In this document: positions 12,809-22,465 of the stretch, piece after piece | Position numbering within the stretch: the stretch's first letter is position 1 | Layout of the letters: every line of letters begins with the position of its first letter | Made by a program: the position numbers and the translations under genes | The notes under the pieces: model-generated | Databases searched by the model: none | The model's input: the letters and a program-made list of their open reading frames with translations, nothing else | Told to the model about the DNA's origin: nothing | NCBI GenBank assembly: GCA_018350325.1 | Contig: JAEVLN010000011.1 | Location: 1-64,000 of the forward strand | Length of the DNA stretch: 64,000 nt | From: Globodera rostochiensis | Lineage: Eukaryota; Nematoda; Chromadorea; Rhabditida; Heteroderidae | Reading direction: 5' to 3'

Positions 12809-13270
12809 CCTACTTCCGAGTCATCCAAATTTTAAATGCCCTCTACTCCACCAAAATACTCACCTGGGCCCGGGCCTACAAAATATATGTACGTCCAATC
12901 CTGGAATATGCAACCGTTATTTGGAATCCATCAACAAAAATCCTTTCTAACAAAATCGAACGGGTGCAAAAAACATTCACACGTAGGGCCCTCACCAAAT
13001 GTAAACTCCCCAAATGGATCAACGTTTGAAATTATTTAAACTGGAATCTTTGGCATCTCGTCGCAAACTTTTTGATCTCTGTATGATGCACAAAATATGT
13101 CACAGTCACACTCATTTCAACCCAAAAGATATAATTCCTTTCAACACACGCCCTAGTCGCCGTCATTCTCTCCAAATCCGCAAAAAAAGAAAAACCCCAT
13201 TTACTTCCAATTTATTCCTTCACCGCTGCACCAATTCCTGGAATTCCCTCCCCTCTGACATTGTCTCAAT
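12806..13270 (+). pseudogene. truncated LINE ORF2 3' fragment
   Basis: This is a copy of bases 16408-16879 of the full LINE downstream, identical apart from one 7-base deletion near 13015 that shifts the frame. It covers the region after the reverse transcriptase core, starting at Ala-Tyr-Phe-Arg-Val-Ile, and stops about 65 bases before the ORF2 stop codon. It therefore has no 3' untranslated region and no tail. It abuts the upstream target-site repeat on its left, sharing the bases atg, and joins directly to the 5' end of the complete LINE on its right. It cannot be functional. Confidence 0.92.
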
Positions 13271-13303
13271 CTCTGCACTCCCACCGCCACGGACCCTGGA
13301 AAA

Positions 13304-14086
13304 ATGGCCAAACGATCCCGGCAAGAGGCTAACCTGTCCCCCATCTCGACAAACTCTGACAGTATTAATGTATTGGTCGACAGTCAAATCGCAATTATTC
13401 AAACCACCATCGAATCAATGAGCAAACTGCATACTACCCTCACTACCGAACAAATGCCTTTCCTTCAAGTGCTTATTACCACACTCTCATCACAATTCGA
13501 ACTTCTTACTAAATCAATCCACCACCTAAAAACCAACCCTCCAATTCCTCCCATATCTGTCGAAATTTCTACAGAGGAACTCGAACGACAACGGAGCTTG
13601 GTGGTCATGGGACTGCCGGAAAGCACTGATCCTCTTCCATCGAAAAGAGCGGCGGCGGACAAAGCCCAGGTTTCCGGCTTACTCGATTCGTTGGGGATCG
13701 AGTGCGGCCCCAGTATTGTCTACAGACTGGGTCGTTCTTTCAACCCAACCCAGAAAAGTGCCCGACTCGTAAAAGTACTGTTGCCGGCCCGTGCCTTTCA
13801 GAGACAGGCTCTCACCGCATGGCGTACCAAAAACAACACTATCCGATCGAGCGCGTCACAGCTGAAGAACATCCAAATTCGCGAGTCGCTGACACGTGAA
13901 CAGTTGGAAGAACGCCGACGTCTGCATGCACTGTGCACTGGAAAAAGAACGAAGGATGGACAAGATTGGATCGTCTACGCCGGCTCTGTCATTTTGCGCT
14001 CTGAGGACACATCTTCCGCCAACAAATGCAAACTCAATCGATACCTCCCTCAACCCCAAATACTCTCTCCTCAAAAAACTAATTGA
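13304..14086 (+). CDS. LINE ORF1 nucleic-acid-binding protein
   Basis: This encodes 260 residues from ATG at 13304, 33 bases into the complete element. The N-terminal 80 residues are polar and helical-looking, consistent with an oligomerising segment. The middle (about residues 95-170) contains a strand-like Arg-Ser-Leu-Val-Val-Met-Gly-Leu-Pro-Glu-Ser stretch and a Tyr-Arg-Leu-Gly-Arg motif, which resemble the RRM-like core of CR1/L1-type ORF1 proteins. The basic C-terminal part has Trp, Arg-Arg and Lys-Arg clusters. In the family, ORF1 proteins package the element RNA into a ribonucleoprotein. The family assignment is by resemblance. The frame is complete and overlaps ORF2 by 191 bases. Confidence 0.8.
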   Translation: MAKRSRQEANLSPISTNSDSINVLVDSQIAIIQTTIESMSKLHTTLTTEQMPFLQVLITTLSSQFELLTKSIHHLKTNPPIPPISVEISTEELERQRSLVVMGLPESTDPLPSKRAAADKAQVSGLLDSLGIECGPSIVYRLGRSFNPTQKSARLVKVLLPARAFQRQALTAWRTKNNTIRSSASQLKNIQIRESLTREQLEERRRLHALCTGKRTKDGQDWIVYAGSVILRSEDTSSANKCKLNRYLPQPQILSPQKTN

Positions 14087-16943
14087 CTGGGGACGAAATT
14101 CATCACCTTCTACCGGGGCAAATACTGGTCTTTCTCGCCATCCCTTCAAATCTAAACAACAACTCTCTAACTCTAAAACATTTTCGCTGAATTGTGCTAT
14201 CTTCAACTGTCGTTCAATCAAAAACAAAATCCCCGAACTGCAATATCTGGCTAATGACAAATTCTTTCATATAGTCTTTCTATCCGAAACTTGGCTCTCA
14301 GATGACTCCCTCAACTCCCAACTTTCACTAAATGGCAGATTCAACACATTTCTTTGCAATAGGTCAAACTTTAAAACCAAAGGTGGTGGCTCTGCCATCT
14401 TAGTCGACTCCCGCATTTCCGCTCAGCATATCCTGTCACTATCAAACAACGGGGTCGATATCTTAATCGTAGACTTGCTCAAAGTAAAACATTTCCCCAG
14501 AATCCGACTCATTTCTGTGTATTCCGCACCTAATCGTTCCAAAGCCATCATGTCGAAATTTATCAATACTGTACAAAAATATCTCGTAGATTACACTCTT
14601 TTGGGGGGTGACTTAAACTCCCCTTCTACTAACTGGCTCAACCCAGCAAAAACCGATCCAATTGGCGAACTCTCCATTCTGCTAGGCTTAACCCAATTAG
14701 TGTCAGAACCAACTAGAGGTCCTCATATCCTTGATGTTTGTCTCACAAATACACCACAACTCATTTCAAATATCACCATTGAACCCGGAATTTCAACCTC
14801 GGATCATAACTCTGTGCTTTTCAAACTTAACCATACAATCATGCCCATTCCTAAATCCAAACTAATTCGCATATTATCACCTGAAATTCTTCAAAGAACC
14901 GCTCCCCTCCTTTCACAATTTGATCTCACCAATTTATTTTACATTGGGGAAAAATTCAACTATATTGTCAACCAAATTCACACTGTCATTTCGCTACATT
15001 TCCCTCTCAAGAAAATCCACCAGGGCCCCCGCAAAATCAACTACCCGTCCGAAATTAAGGAAAAAATCAAATATAAACATCAACTGTTCAAATTATGTAA
15101 AAAAGTCCCTTTAAACCACAAAGCTGAGTACAGGGACATCTGTTACGAGGTCAAAAAATCAATTTCAGACCATAAAAATAACCTCTGTAACGATGTCACA
15201 TCCAATCCCCAAAAATTGTTCAAATTTATCAACTCGCAAACAAAAAAAACTGAACCCATTCCTACTCTAGTCTATAACAAAAACACGTTTATTGGTGCCT
15301 CGTCTAAAGCTGAACTCTTTGCATCCATATTTGCCGAATATTTTAACAATGTTCCAAATAATGTACCTAATACTGTCGGGCCCAGCTCTGTACACTGTTT
15401 AACCGACGCGTCCTTTGATGTCCAAACTGTTTTTGACCAACTTGCTTCACTTCCTGATAGCACATCCCAAACTGTTGAAGATGTCAATTACCGAGTACTC
15501 AAGCACTGGAGGGCCCCCCTATCCCCCGTTCTTGCAACCCTATTTAGGGAATCACTTGATTCAGGCCACATTCCCCATCAATGGCGCCAATCAATCATTA
15601 TCCCCATCTTCAAAAAGGGCATTAAATCGGACCCCCTAAATTATCGCCCTATTTCATTAACCTCCTCAATTTGTCGCATCCTTGAGCGCATAATATCCAA
15701 ACAAATTTTAAACTTCCTTCTCAAACATGGCCTCATTTCACAACACCAATTCGGCTTCCTCCCGAAAAGGTCAACTGTCACCCAACTTCTCAAAACCTTC
15801 GAGGATTGGTCCGACCCCCTTGAGAACAACTTACAAATTGATTGCATATACATTGACATCAGTCGTGCCTTTGACTCGGTCCCCCATACATTTTTGCTGT
15901 CCAAACTCCACCACATTGGCATTAGAGGAAAATTGTTAAGATGGATTGATAACTTCCTATCGGACCGCACATTTATTGTTAAAATTGAAGATGTAAATTC
16001 CTCCACAAAATCCATTCACTCTGGGGTTCCGCAAGGATCAGTTCTAGGGCCACTATTGTTCACCATATTTATCAACGATCTACCGAAAATAATCAGTCCC
16101 TCAGTTGGTATCCGACTCTTCGCAGATGATATAAAAATATTTCTCCCAATTAAAAACACTTCCGACTATCAACTCCTGCAAAAGTCTATCAATGATATAT
16201 GCACATGGGGCGAGACTTGGGGACTTAAAGTATCAACAAAGAAAACAAAATTATTTCAAATCACTCCCAAGCCTCGCCATCCTCCTCCCAAATTCAACTA
16301 TAGCATTGGGCACACCATTATTTCTCCCTCCGAGTCAATTAGGGACCTTGGCATTCTTATTCAAAACAAACTCAACTTTACGGGTCATATAAACACAATA
16401 ATTAAGAATGCCTACTTCCGAGTCATCCAAATTTTAAATGCCCTCTACTCCACCAAAATACTCACCTGGGCCCGGGCCTACAAAATATATGTACGTCCAA
16501 TCCTGGAATATGCAACCGTTATTTGGAATCCATCAACAAAAATCCTTTCTAACAAAATCGAACGGGTGCAAAAAACATTCACACGTAGGGCCCTCACCAA
16601 ATGTAAACTCCCCAAATGTTCCTATGATCAACGTTTGAAATTATTTAAACTGGAATCTTTGGCATCTCGTCGCAAACTTTTTGATCTCTGTATGATGCAC
16701 AAAATATGTCACAGTCACACTCATTTCAACCCAAAAGATATAATTCCTTTCAACACACGCCCTAGTCGCCGTCATTCTCTCCAAATCCGCAAAAAAAGAA
16801 AAACCCCATTTACTTCCAATTTATTCCTTCACCGCTGCACCAATTCCTGGAATTCCCTCCCCTCTGACATTGTCTCAATATCTTCCCCCCAGCTGTTCAA
16901 AGCTAATGTGCTGTCCCACCTAAAGACATTCGTTACAATCTGA
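13896..16943 (+). CDS. LINE ORF2: endonuclease and reverse transcriptase
   Basis: The 1015-residue frame ends at TGA 16941-16943. Residues about 98-310 form an exonuclease-endonuclease-phosphatase domain: Ser-Glu-Thr-Trp with Glu131, Gly-Gly-Asp-Leu-Asn with Asp239 and Asn241, and Ser-Asp-His with Asp303 and His304. Residues about 560-800 form a reverse transcriptase: Tyr-Arg-Pro-Ile-Ser-Leu at 583, a metal-binding Asp654 in Tyr-Ile-Asp-Ile, and the catalytic Phe-Ala-Asp-Asp box at 742-745. The C-terminal region (Val-Arg-Pro-Ile-Leu-Glu-Tyr) is typical of CR1/jockey elements. The protein nicks target DNA and reverse transcribes the element RNA. The true start is unclear: in-frame ATGs at 13896, 13926 and 13956 all lie within ORF1, which is in another frame, so reinitiation or frameshifting is possible. 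No lesion is visible. Confidence 0.93.
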   Translation: MNSWKNADVCMHCALEKERRMDKIGSSTPALSFCALRTHLPPTNANSIDTSLNPKYSLLKKLIDWGRNSSPSTGANTGLSRHPFKSKQQLSNSKTFSLNCAIFNCRSIKNKIPELQYLANDKFFHIVFLSETWLSDDSLNSQLSLNGRFNTFLCNRSNFKTKGGGSAILVDSRISAQHILSLSNNGVDILIVDLLKVKHFPRIRLISVYSAPNRSKAIMSKFINTVQKYLVDYTLLGGDLNSPSTNWLNPAKTDPIGELSILLGLTQLVSEPTRGPHILDVCLTNTPQLISNITIEPGISTSDHNSVLFKLNHTIMPIPKSKLIRILSPEILQRTAPLLSQFDLTNLFYIGEKFNYIVNQIHTVISLHFPLKKIHQGPRKINYPSEIKEKIKYKHQLFKLCKKVPLNHKAEYRDICYEVKKSISDHKNNLCNDVTSNPQKLFKFINSQTKKTEPIPTLVYNKNTFIGASSKAELFASIFAEYFNNVPNNVPNTVGPSSVHCLTDASFDVQTVFDQLASLPDSTSQTVEDVNYRVLKHWRAPLSPVLATLFRESLDSGHIPHQWRQSIIIPIFKKGIKSDPLNYRPISLTSSICRILERIISKQILNFLLKHGLISQHQFGFLPKRSTVTQLLKTFEDWSDPLENNLQIDCIYIDISRAFDSVPHTFLLSKLHHIGIRGKLLRWIDNFLSDRTFIVKIEDVNSSTKSIHSGVPQGSVLGPLLFTIFINDLPKIISPSVGIRLFADDIKIFLPIKNTSDYQLLQKSINDICTWGETWGLKVSTKKTKLFQITPKPRHPPPKFNYSIGHTIISPSESIRDLGILIQNKLNFTGHINTIIKNAYFRVIQILNALYSTKILTWARAYKIYVRPILEYATVIWNPSTKILSNKIERVQKTFTRRALTKCKLPKCSYDQRLKLFKLESLASRRKLFDLCMMHKICHSHTHFNPKDIIPFNTRPSRRHSLQIRKKRKTPFTSNLFLHRCTNSWNSLPSDIVSISSPQLFKANVLSHLKTFVTI

Positions 16944-16998
16944 ATGATTTTATTGATTCCATCATGTTAGTGATTTGCTTGCATTTCCTTTGATGTGA

Positions 16999-17015
16999 TA
17001 AATAAATAAATAAAA
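16999..17015 (+). repeat. LINE 3' tail, (TAAA)n
   Basis: A short run of about four TAAA units ends the element immediately before the downstream target-site repeat. LINEs of this group end in a short simple repeat rather than a long poly(A), and this fixes the 3' boundary. Confidence 0.8.
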
Positions 17016-17874
17016 ATATAATACCACTTAAAGTCATTTCCAGTCTTTTAAATTATTGAAAATAATATTAAAGAAAAATAAATGTGTTTTTATATAAAAC
17101 AATGCTAAGAATTGGTTAATTTGCGCCGCGAACTTGCGTTTCTGTGTAACACAAGTTCAATAATTTTAATTTAATCATTTGTTTGTGTTTGTATTATTTT
17201 GCATATGCATTTAGTGGCTAGTCAATTAAAGCATTGTAAATCTTTTCAACGTTTCTGAATTATTTAAATCGTGTTTTTTATTAAACCTGTTGAACAAAAC
17301 AAATTTAAAAATTAAGTTTAGGACAGAAAGACTTTTTTTGTGCAGTGTTTAGATTTTAAAAATGTATTTATTGCTTTTCAAACTGTGCTGAAATTTTAAA
17401 ATTATAGATAATTTGTTTTAAAACATTATAACTTGACTAATAAAAAGTTAAGAATATTATGTATGAAGCGTTTTTTCGAAAGCACTGTCATCTATTTTTC
17501 GAGAAGCGCATCCTGTGCTTTTGAAAATTGAGTTATACAATTACAGAAAAAAATGTTTGAAACGAATTTTCGGCATTTTTAAATTGATTGCTTGTTTTAA
17601 AGAAGTTATTATCTTTTATAAAGATTCAAATTGATAAAAGTATTATTTTTTCATTGGCTTTAAAACTAAAAATATTTATTTTTCATTTCTGATTCAATTT
17701 AATACTTAGCCCATCATTCAAAAAGCGCACAATGGTTGAGTGGTTCGTTTTTTCGAGCATTTTTACCAACACCAAATTTGGAGAACAATATCCACTGGGA
17801 TCCAATTTGCCAACAATAAGATTGGCCACGTAACAACCAACAATATCAGAGGTTTCGTCGATTGACCCCAGATG
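17016..17874. repeat. downstream copy of giant target-site duplication
   Basis: These 859 bases match 11914-12808. The copy starts exactly after the LINE tail and ends at gatg, where the unique right flank (tacaatttt) begins. It lacks the 35-bp tandem duplication of the upstream copy. It carries an uninterrupted view of the hAT-type transposase remnant that the LINE split. Confidence 0.9.
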
Positions 17875-17889
17875 TACAATTTTTTTGTG
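17683..17889 (-). pseudogene. hAT-type transposase fragment
   Basis: On the minus strand an open frame of about 68 codons encodes Ser-Ile-Asp-Glu-Thr-Ser-Asp, then [10 protein letters not shown], then Leu-Glu-Lys-Thr-Asn-His-Ser-Thr-Ile. These resemble the block around the first catalytic Asp of a BED/CGG-binding-protein-like group of hAT transposases, in which an Asp-Glu-(Thr/Ser)-(Thr/Ser)-Asp motif is followed by such segments. Just before it, another frame reads Lys-Leu-Tyr-Ile-Trp, so two surplus bases in a run of four G (near 17867) break the frame. The expected downstream block is not found. The match is from memory of the family. The upstream repeat carries a second, shorter copy at 12617-12808. 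Confidence 0.6.
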
Positions 17890-19700
17890 TTATGCGAGCC
17901 ATAGCCTGTGGAAAAAATTTGAAAATTAAATATTTGATAATATCTTTAAATCGAGAAGACCTTTTCAAAACAGATTTGCAAATAATTTTTTGCTGTCGTC
18001 GCCTGGCTCGGTACATTCCTTTCGCATATTTAAATTTAATTTACATTGATAAAAATAATCAAAAATAAATTGTTCAAAATAAATTAAGATTTTTTCAAAA
18101 AATCATAAAAAATATTACCTAAACTAATTAAAATAATTGTTATTGATAATACAGTTTGGGTTAAATTTTTGGTAGAAAAAATATTTTTAGTTTCTTCATA
18201 CTTTTTTTTAAAGAAATTTTGGAAAAACCAATAATATTTTTTGTAAAAATTTTGTCATCTTTTTATTAATTAAAACATTTAAAACTTTTCTTTCTATTAC
18301 TTATTTCGAGAACATCTTATTGCATACGGATTGCAATTTTTCTCGTATCTTTTTACGAAGGTTTGTTGATGTATCAACATCTTTAATACTTTAATATTTC
18401 TATTTGATTAAATTCATTTTTTAACTAAAATTGTTAATTAAACATCGTTAAACTATTTCTTTTGATGAGTAAAATTAAGTCTATATACAATTTGTCTTAG
18501 TTTTGATTAATTTTTTTAAATATTTTTTAAAACTAATTTCTCATTTTCTTTAATAATTATAAGCTGCGAAATAAAACTTTTTGTGTCTTATCGTGCGTAA
18601 ACACCTTACCCAACCGCGCAGGACCTTGGCCATTTTAATTATTTTCAAAGCTTTTTGGACCAAATCTAGATTTTTATCAAAGATTTATTTTTTTAGTAAC
18701 AATTATTGCAAATATATGATATTTGCTTTAATAGTCTTTTATTAAAATTTTAGATTGGCACTGACAACGTTTCTTTTTTTTTTCATATGAGAAAGCTCTG
18801 AGAAAATACATTACTGCCATTAGTTAATGCCGTAAAATTCTTTCAAGGATTGAGAACCCAAGAATTATCATTGCTAATTAATGTTAATATATATCGGTTA
18901 AATAATTCCTGTCTCGATGGCAAAAGATACTTTAATTCGTGGGAAGCATCGCGGGGACAATAACTGACTTTAAACTTAACCCATTCAGACAAATTAAAAC
19001 CCTTTCGAACGCTCTTTTCTAGATGAAGCTATAGTTAAAGTAAAGTTTTAAGATTAGCCAAGTCCTAAAAAACTTAAGGCCAAAAACTTTAAAAAATTCA
19101 AAAAATCAATTTTTTAAGTTTTTTTTCCATACTTTTTTGAGACGTGTCCAAACGCAAAACTTTGGCTTAACAAAGCTTCGTCTCATCAACTGCATTGAAT
19201 GGGTATAATAATGTCTACATTGGTTAAGTTTAAAGTCAGTTATTGCCCCGGTCTGCATTAGGACCTGTCTGCATTTATAATCAAATTATTTATGCCCACA
19301 CCTTAAATAATTGAATGTGCCTATTATAGTGCCCAGGATAAGGTCTCTAGATTGCAGTCTGCGCAGGCTTTATCTCTATCCCTTTATGCTTGCAGTTTTA
19401 TAGAGAATATAGAATTTTTAATAAAATCATGCGTGAAGAACGCTCTTCGGTTTTCATTTTCTTCCCAGCCCTTGAGCGCTGCATCGTCCAAATTGGCTTA
19501 TCGTGATTTACCACGTTAATCCAGTCTACATTCATTAATTTAATGTCAGTCATTGCACCGGTCTGCATTCGGTCCGCGCGCCTTCGCGAGATATTTAATT
19601 TTACTCAATGACAAATTAAAAAGAAGTACTTAGTAAATTACTTCCCACAAATTTATTATAAACTAAATAAAAAAGATTAAATGATAAAAAATTTAATGAA
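17890..19700. other. AT-rich intergenic DNA with hairpin repeats
   Basis: Apart from the inverted repeat at 18950-19255 no gene is recognised. A GC-richer stretch at 19440-19590 holds a second, direct copy of part of that repeat arm (the stretch around ccggtctgcatt occurs near 19247 and 19560). Nothing codes convincingly. Confidence 0.5.
18950..19255. repeat. diverged inverted repeat (foldback-like)
   Basis: The arm near 18954-19055, with caataactgactttaaactt, is matched in reverse complement near 19150-19252. The best-conserved part is about 30 bases, with weaker similarity extending further inward (gaagct... and aaagtttt blocks). This looks like a small foldback or miniature inverted-repeat element. 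A third, direct partial copy of the right arm lies at 19526-19575. Confidence 0.55.
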
Positions 19701-19736
19701 AAAAAATATTTAAAATAAAAAGGCGAAACTTTATAA

Positions 19737-19904
19737 ATGCTAAGAAAATATAAATCACAAGGGCCTGATCAAAAATATGTGCAGTTGCTTAAAACTCATC
19801 ACTACTGGCTACCCTCTGTATATAAAGAGATCAGGGACATCCGAGAGATCGTAATAGACTTAAAATTTAAAAGACCCAAGGTGTATTTTAAAATTAATAA
19901 ATAA
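19737..19904 (+). CDS. 55-codon ORF, unidentified
   Basis: An ATG at 19737 opens a 55-codon frame to TAA at 19902, in a patch with more GC than its surroundings. The product is basic and well mixed (His-His-Tyr-Trp-Leu-Pro, then Arg-Asp-Ile-Arg-Glu-Ile), with no signal peptide or membrane span. A gtatat donor-like site lies inside. No family is recognised. It is one of the better short ORFs because it has a start codon and balanced composition, but chance remains possible. Confidence 0.3.
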   Translation: MLRKYKSQGPDQKYVQLLKTHHYWLPSVYKEIRDIREIVIDLKFKRPKVYFKINK

Positions 19905-20604
19905 ACCATTAAATAAAAATAGCATTAACAAAATGATTGGATTCATCTAAAATTTATTTATAAGTAAAATTATAAAATTAAAATTGAACAGCGAAGCAAG
20001 GTTAATAAATAATAATTTCAAACATACTAATATTAATTAAGACTAAAATTTAGAGAACTCGATAATTAATTTACTTCTTTATTGGAATCTAAGAGGCAAT
20101 GCACTTTAAAAATTTGGTTAGAATAATTGAATTAAAATATAAATGTGTGAAGTTTTTTTAATTGCAACGCATGCTAAAGTTAACTATATGGCGAGCATTA
20201 TTTAACAGGAAAAAACTATTTATTGATATAAAAAAAAATTAATTATACCAATGTCAAACAATCATTAAAATTTTATTTACAGACCCACCCAAATCAGTTC
20301 GGAATTGTTTAAATTTACTATTTGCAACATATGGGAAACTATATAAATATTAACGACTAAATTAAACTCAAATTGAATACCAAAATAAAGTAATATGAAT
20401 AAGGGCATGATTGGTCTTGTATAATTGTTAGCTGAACTGCCCTCTCAAAAAACTCGCAAAAAAATTGTTCATAAAAATCATATATGTGAGGCTTTATGAT
20501 TATTTAAAGTTAGCGCATTAAATTATGTATGTAATACCAAAACTTATAAATTTTTTAATACGGCATTATCAAAAATTTTCAAATTTTGCTTAACAGTTAT
20601 TATA

Positions 20605-21390
20605 ACATTAAATTTAGTTATTCTTGTATTGTAAATTTCAAATTTCGGTATAATCACTTTAATTTATTTAAGTTAAAATATTTGTTTTAATTTGAATCGA
20701 ATATTTTGCTATTATCTAATAACTTTATTTTAGCTAATTACCCTTCAAATTTTTTAACTTGTCTCATCATTCTGCAATGAAAGTTTATTAAGTCATTTAC
20801 GTTTTCTTTAACAATCTTTTTATTTATATAAATTTTTGATTTAATAATATAATTCCTATGCCCTATTATTGCTTTTAATTAAGGATCTAAGAGGATAACT
20901 AATTTTTATTATTTAACAAAATGATATAATAAAATTTGAGATTTGGTTTAATTTTTAAACTTGGATCTTCTACTTTAAATTACTTTTTTTAATCAATATT
21001 TTGAATTACTAAGAACGTTATTTTTGACAAGTGGGCCCTTCCTTCATGTTAGGTTGTGTATGCTAGCCGTAATGGGTGCTTCATTTCTTTGAACCGGTGT
21101 CGAGCTCGTTTGCTTTTTGTGAATATTTTATTTTATTAATTACAATTTTATTTTTAATTTATCTCATTCCCATTGTTATATTATTAAATAAGTTAATCGG
21201 ATAAGCGAATCCATATCATTCCATTATTTTAATTAGCTAAATTAAATCAATTTTTTTATATGTTAAATGTACTTTTTAAATAATTTCTATGTATAGTTAC
21301 TTTAAAAATAAACATGTAATCAATTTTGCAAATCAAAATTTTCTGTGTTTAAATTTTTTTGAATAATGTCGAATTTGGCTCGCTTGAAAT
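20605..21390. repeat. direct dispersed repeat, copy A
   Basis: This region is a close direct copy of 29497-30313. Shared landmarks include gttattcttgtattgtaaat near 20620, catcattctgcaatgaaag near 20765, and gtgtatgctagccgtaatgg near 21056. No terminal inverted repeats, coding frame or target duplication were identified, so the family is unknown. Confidence 0.8.
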
Positions 21391-22358
21391 TTAGAGTGTA
21401 AATTTTAGAATTCAGGAAGTGGGCCAGGGGCCCACTAAAAAAGAATAGAAAACTTCCTAGTCCTCCTCACCAAAGCTCTCTTTGTCAATATTTTTTTCAT
21501 ATAACAAATATTAATAAAATTAGTTTTCTCATTTTCAATGTAAGACATCTTTATCTTTATTAATATTTTTAATTTTCAACGTTAGCTATGATTTTTAAAT
21601 AATAAAAAAAAATTCGGGTATCAACTTAGCTGCACTCTTAGTGCACATATATACTTTATTTTGTTGTTTCAGTAGCCCTTTCATTAAGAAAGAAAAAAAT
21701 GCGATGTTGATGCCCATCTTTAAATCGACATCGTCATCGTAGACGGGTCTCTGACGGTGTTATAAATATTATTATTTATTATGTTTTTAGTTATTTTGAT
21801 TAGTTTATTGTAAATTCAATCATCAATATTTTCCCAATTGTTGGTATAAAAGTTTAAAATAAAGGGAGTACTTTTTTTTGCCAAGTTATTTATTTAATTC
21901 TAAAAATGTTTAAAGAGAATATTAAAAATTTGTTTAATTAAAGTTTACATTAAAAAATAAAATTTAAATTTATTTTATTTTTAATTGATTATTGTTTACG
22001 ACTTATTAATTTTAATCATAAATGTAAACTGGGCTTCGACTTTTTTACAATAACCAAGAATTTTGAAGATTATTTTATCACGTAGATATGTAATTTTTGT
22101 GCTAATGATCATAATAGACCCCCAGCATTCAATTATTCTAGTAAATATCACAGCTGAGTAAAATTAAATGTTAAAATTATTGAATTTTGAATTTTAAACA
22201 ATCAAAAAAGGTAATAAATGTTTACATTAATAGAACAATTAGAAAATATTCGATATTTAGAAATATTTATCTTTATTAATAGAGAAAACAAATAGTCATG
22301 ATGTGATTTTTAACAAAAAACTTAAATAAAATACAACAATTGTCGAAACGGATTTCAG

Positions 22359-22465
22359 CAGAACGAGAAGATGTGCGTGATCAACCTAAAGAGAAATCAA
22401 GGCTTCAGAAGCTTGACAGAATGTTAAAAATAGATTCCCAATATCAAAAAAAATTAATTACATAA
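22359..22465 (+). CDS. candidate terminal exon, charged helix
   Basis: After a good acceptor (cggatttcag) a frame of 35 codons runs to TAA at 22463. It is strongly charged (Glu-Arg-Glu-Asp, Lys-Glu-Lys, Gln-Lys-Leu-Asp-Arg), as in a coiled coil or basic C-terminal helix. It stays open upstream of the acceptor to about 22309, so the splice site is optional. No family is recognised. Confidence 0.3.

Larger units (their letters stand above)
12806..17015 (+). mobile_element. non-LTR retrotransposon (CR1/jockey-like LINE), composite
   Basis: The insert consists of a 5'-truncated partial copy (12806-13270) fused head-to-tail to a complete element (about 13271-17015) with a 33-bp leader, ORF1, ORF2, a short 3' untranslated region and a simple (TAAA)n-type tail at 16999-17015. 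ORF2 has an N-terminal apurinic-type endonuclease and a reverse transcriptase, with no RNase H visible. That layout is typical of the CR1/L2/jockey group, which integrates by target-primed reverse transcription. The insert is flanked by near-identical 0.86-0.9 kb direct repeats. Both ORFs are intact and the flanks barely diverged, so insertion was recent. Confidence 0.93.

Noticed and set aside
12796..13421. ORFs at 12796-13029, 12836-13039 and 13014-13421 as separate genes
   Set aside because: They are pieces of the truncated LINE fragment or cross the junction into the full LINE. The 7-base deletion splits the frame.
13220..16638. Opposite-strand and other-frame ORFs of 60-135 codons within the LINE
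   Set aside because: They are shadows of ORF1 and ORF2 in moderately GC-rich coding DNA.
11914..17874. LTR retrotransposon reading of the paired 0.86-kb repeats
   Set aside because: The internal element is a non-LTR LINE with an endonuclease and no protease, integrase or RNase H. The repeats lack TG..CA ends and contain a pre-existing hAT remnant, so they are duplicated target DNA.
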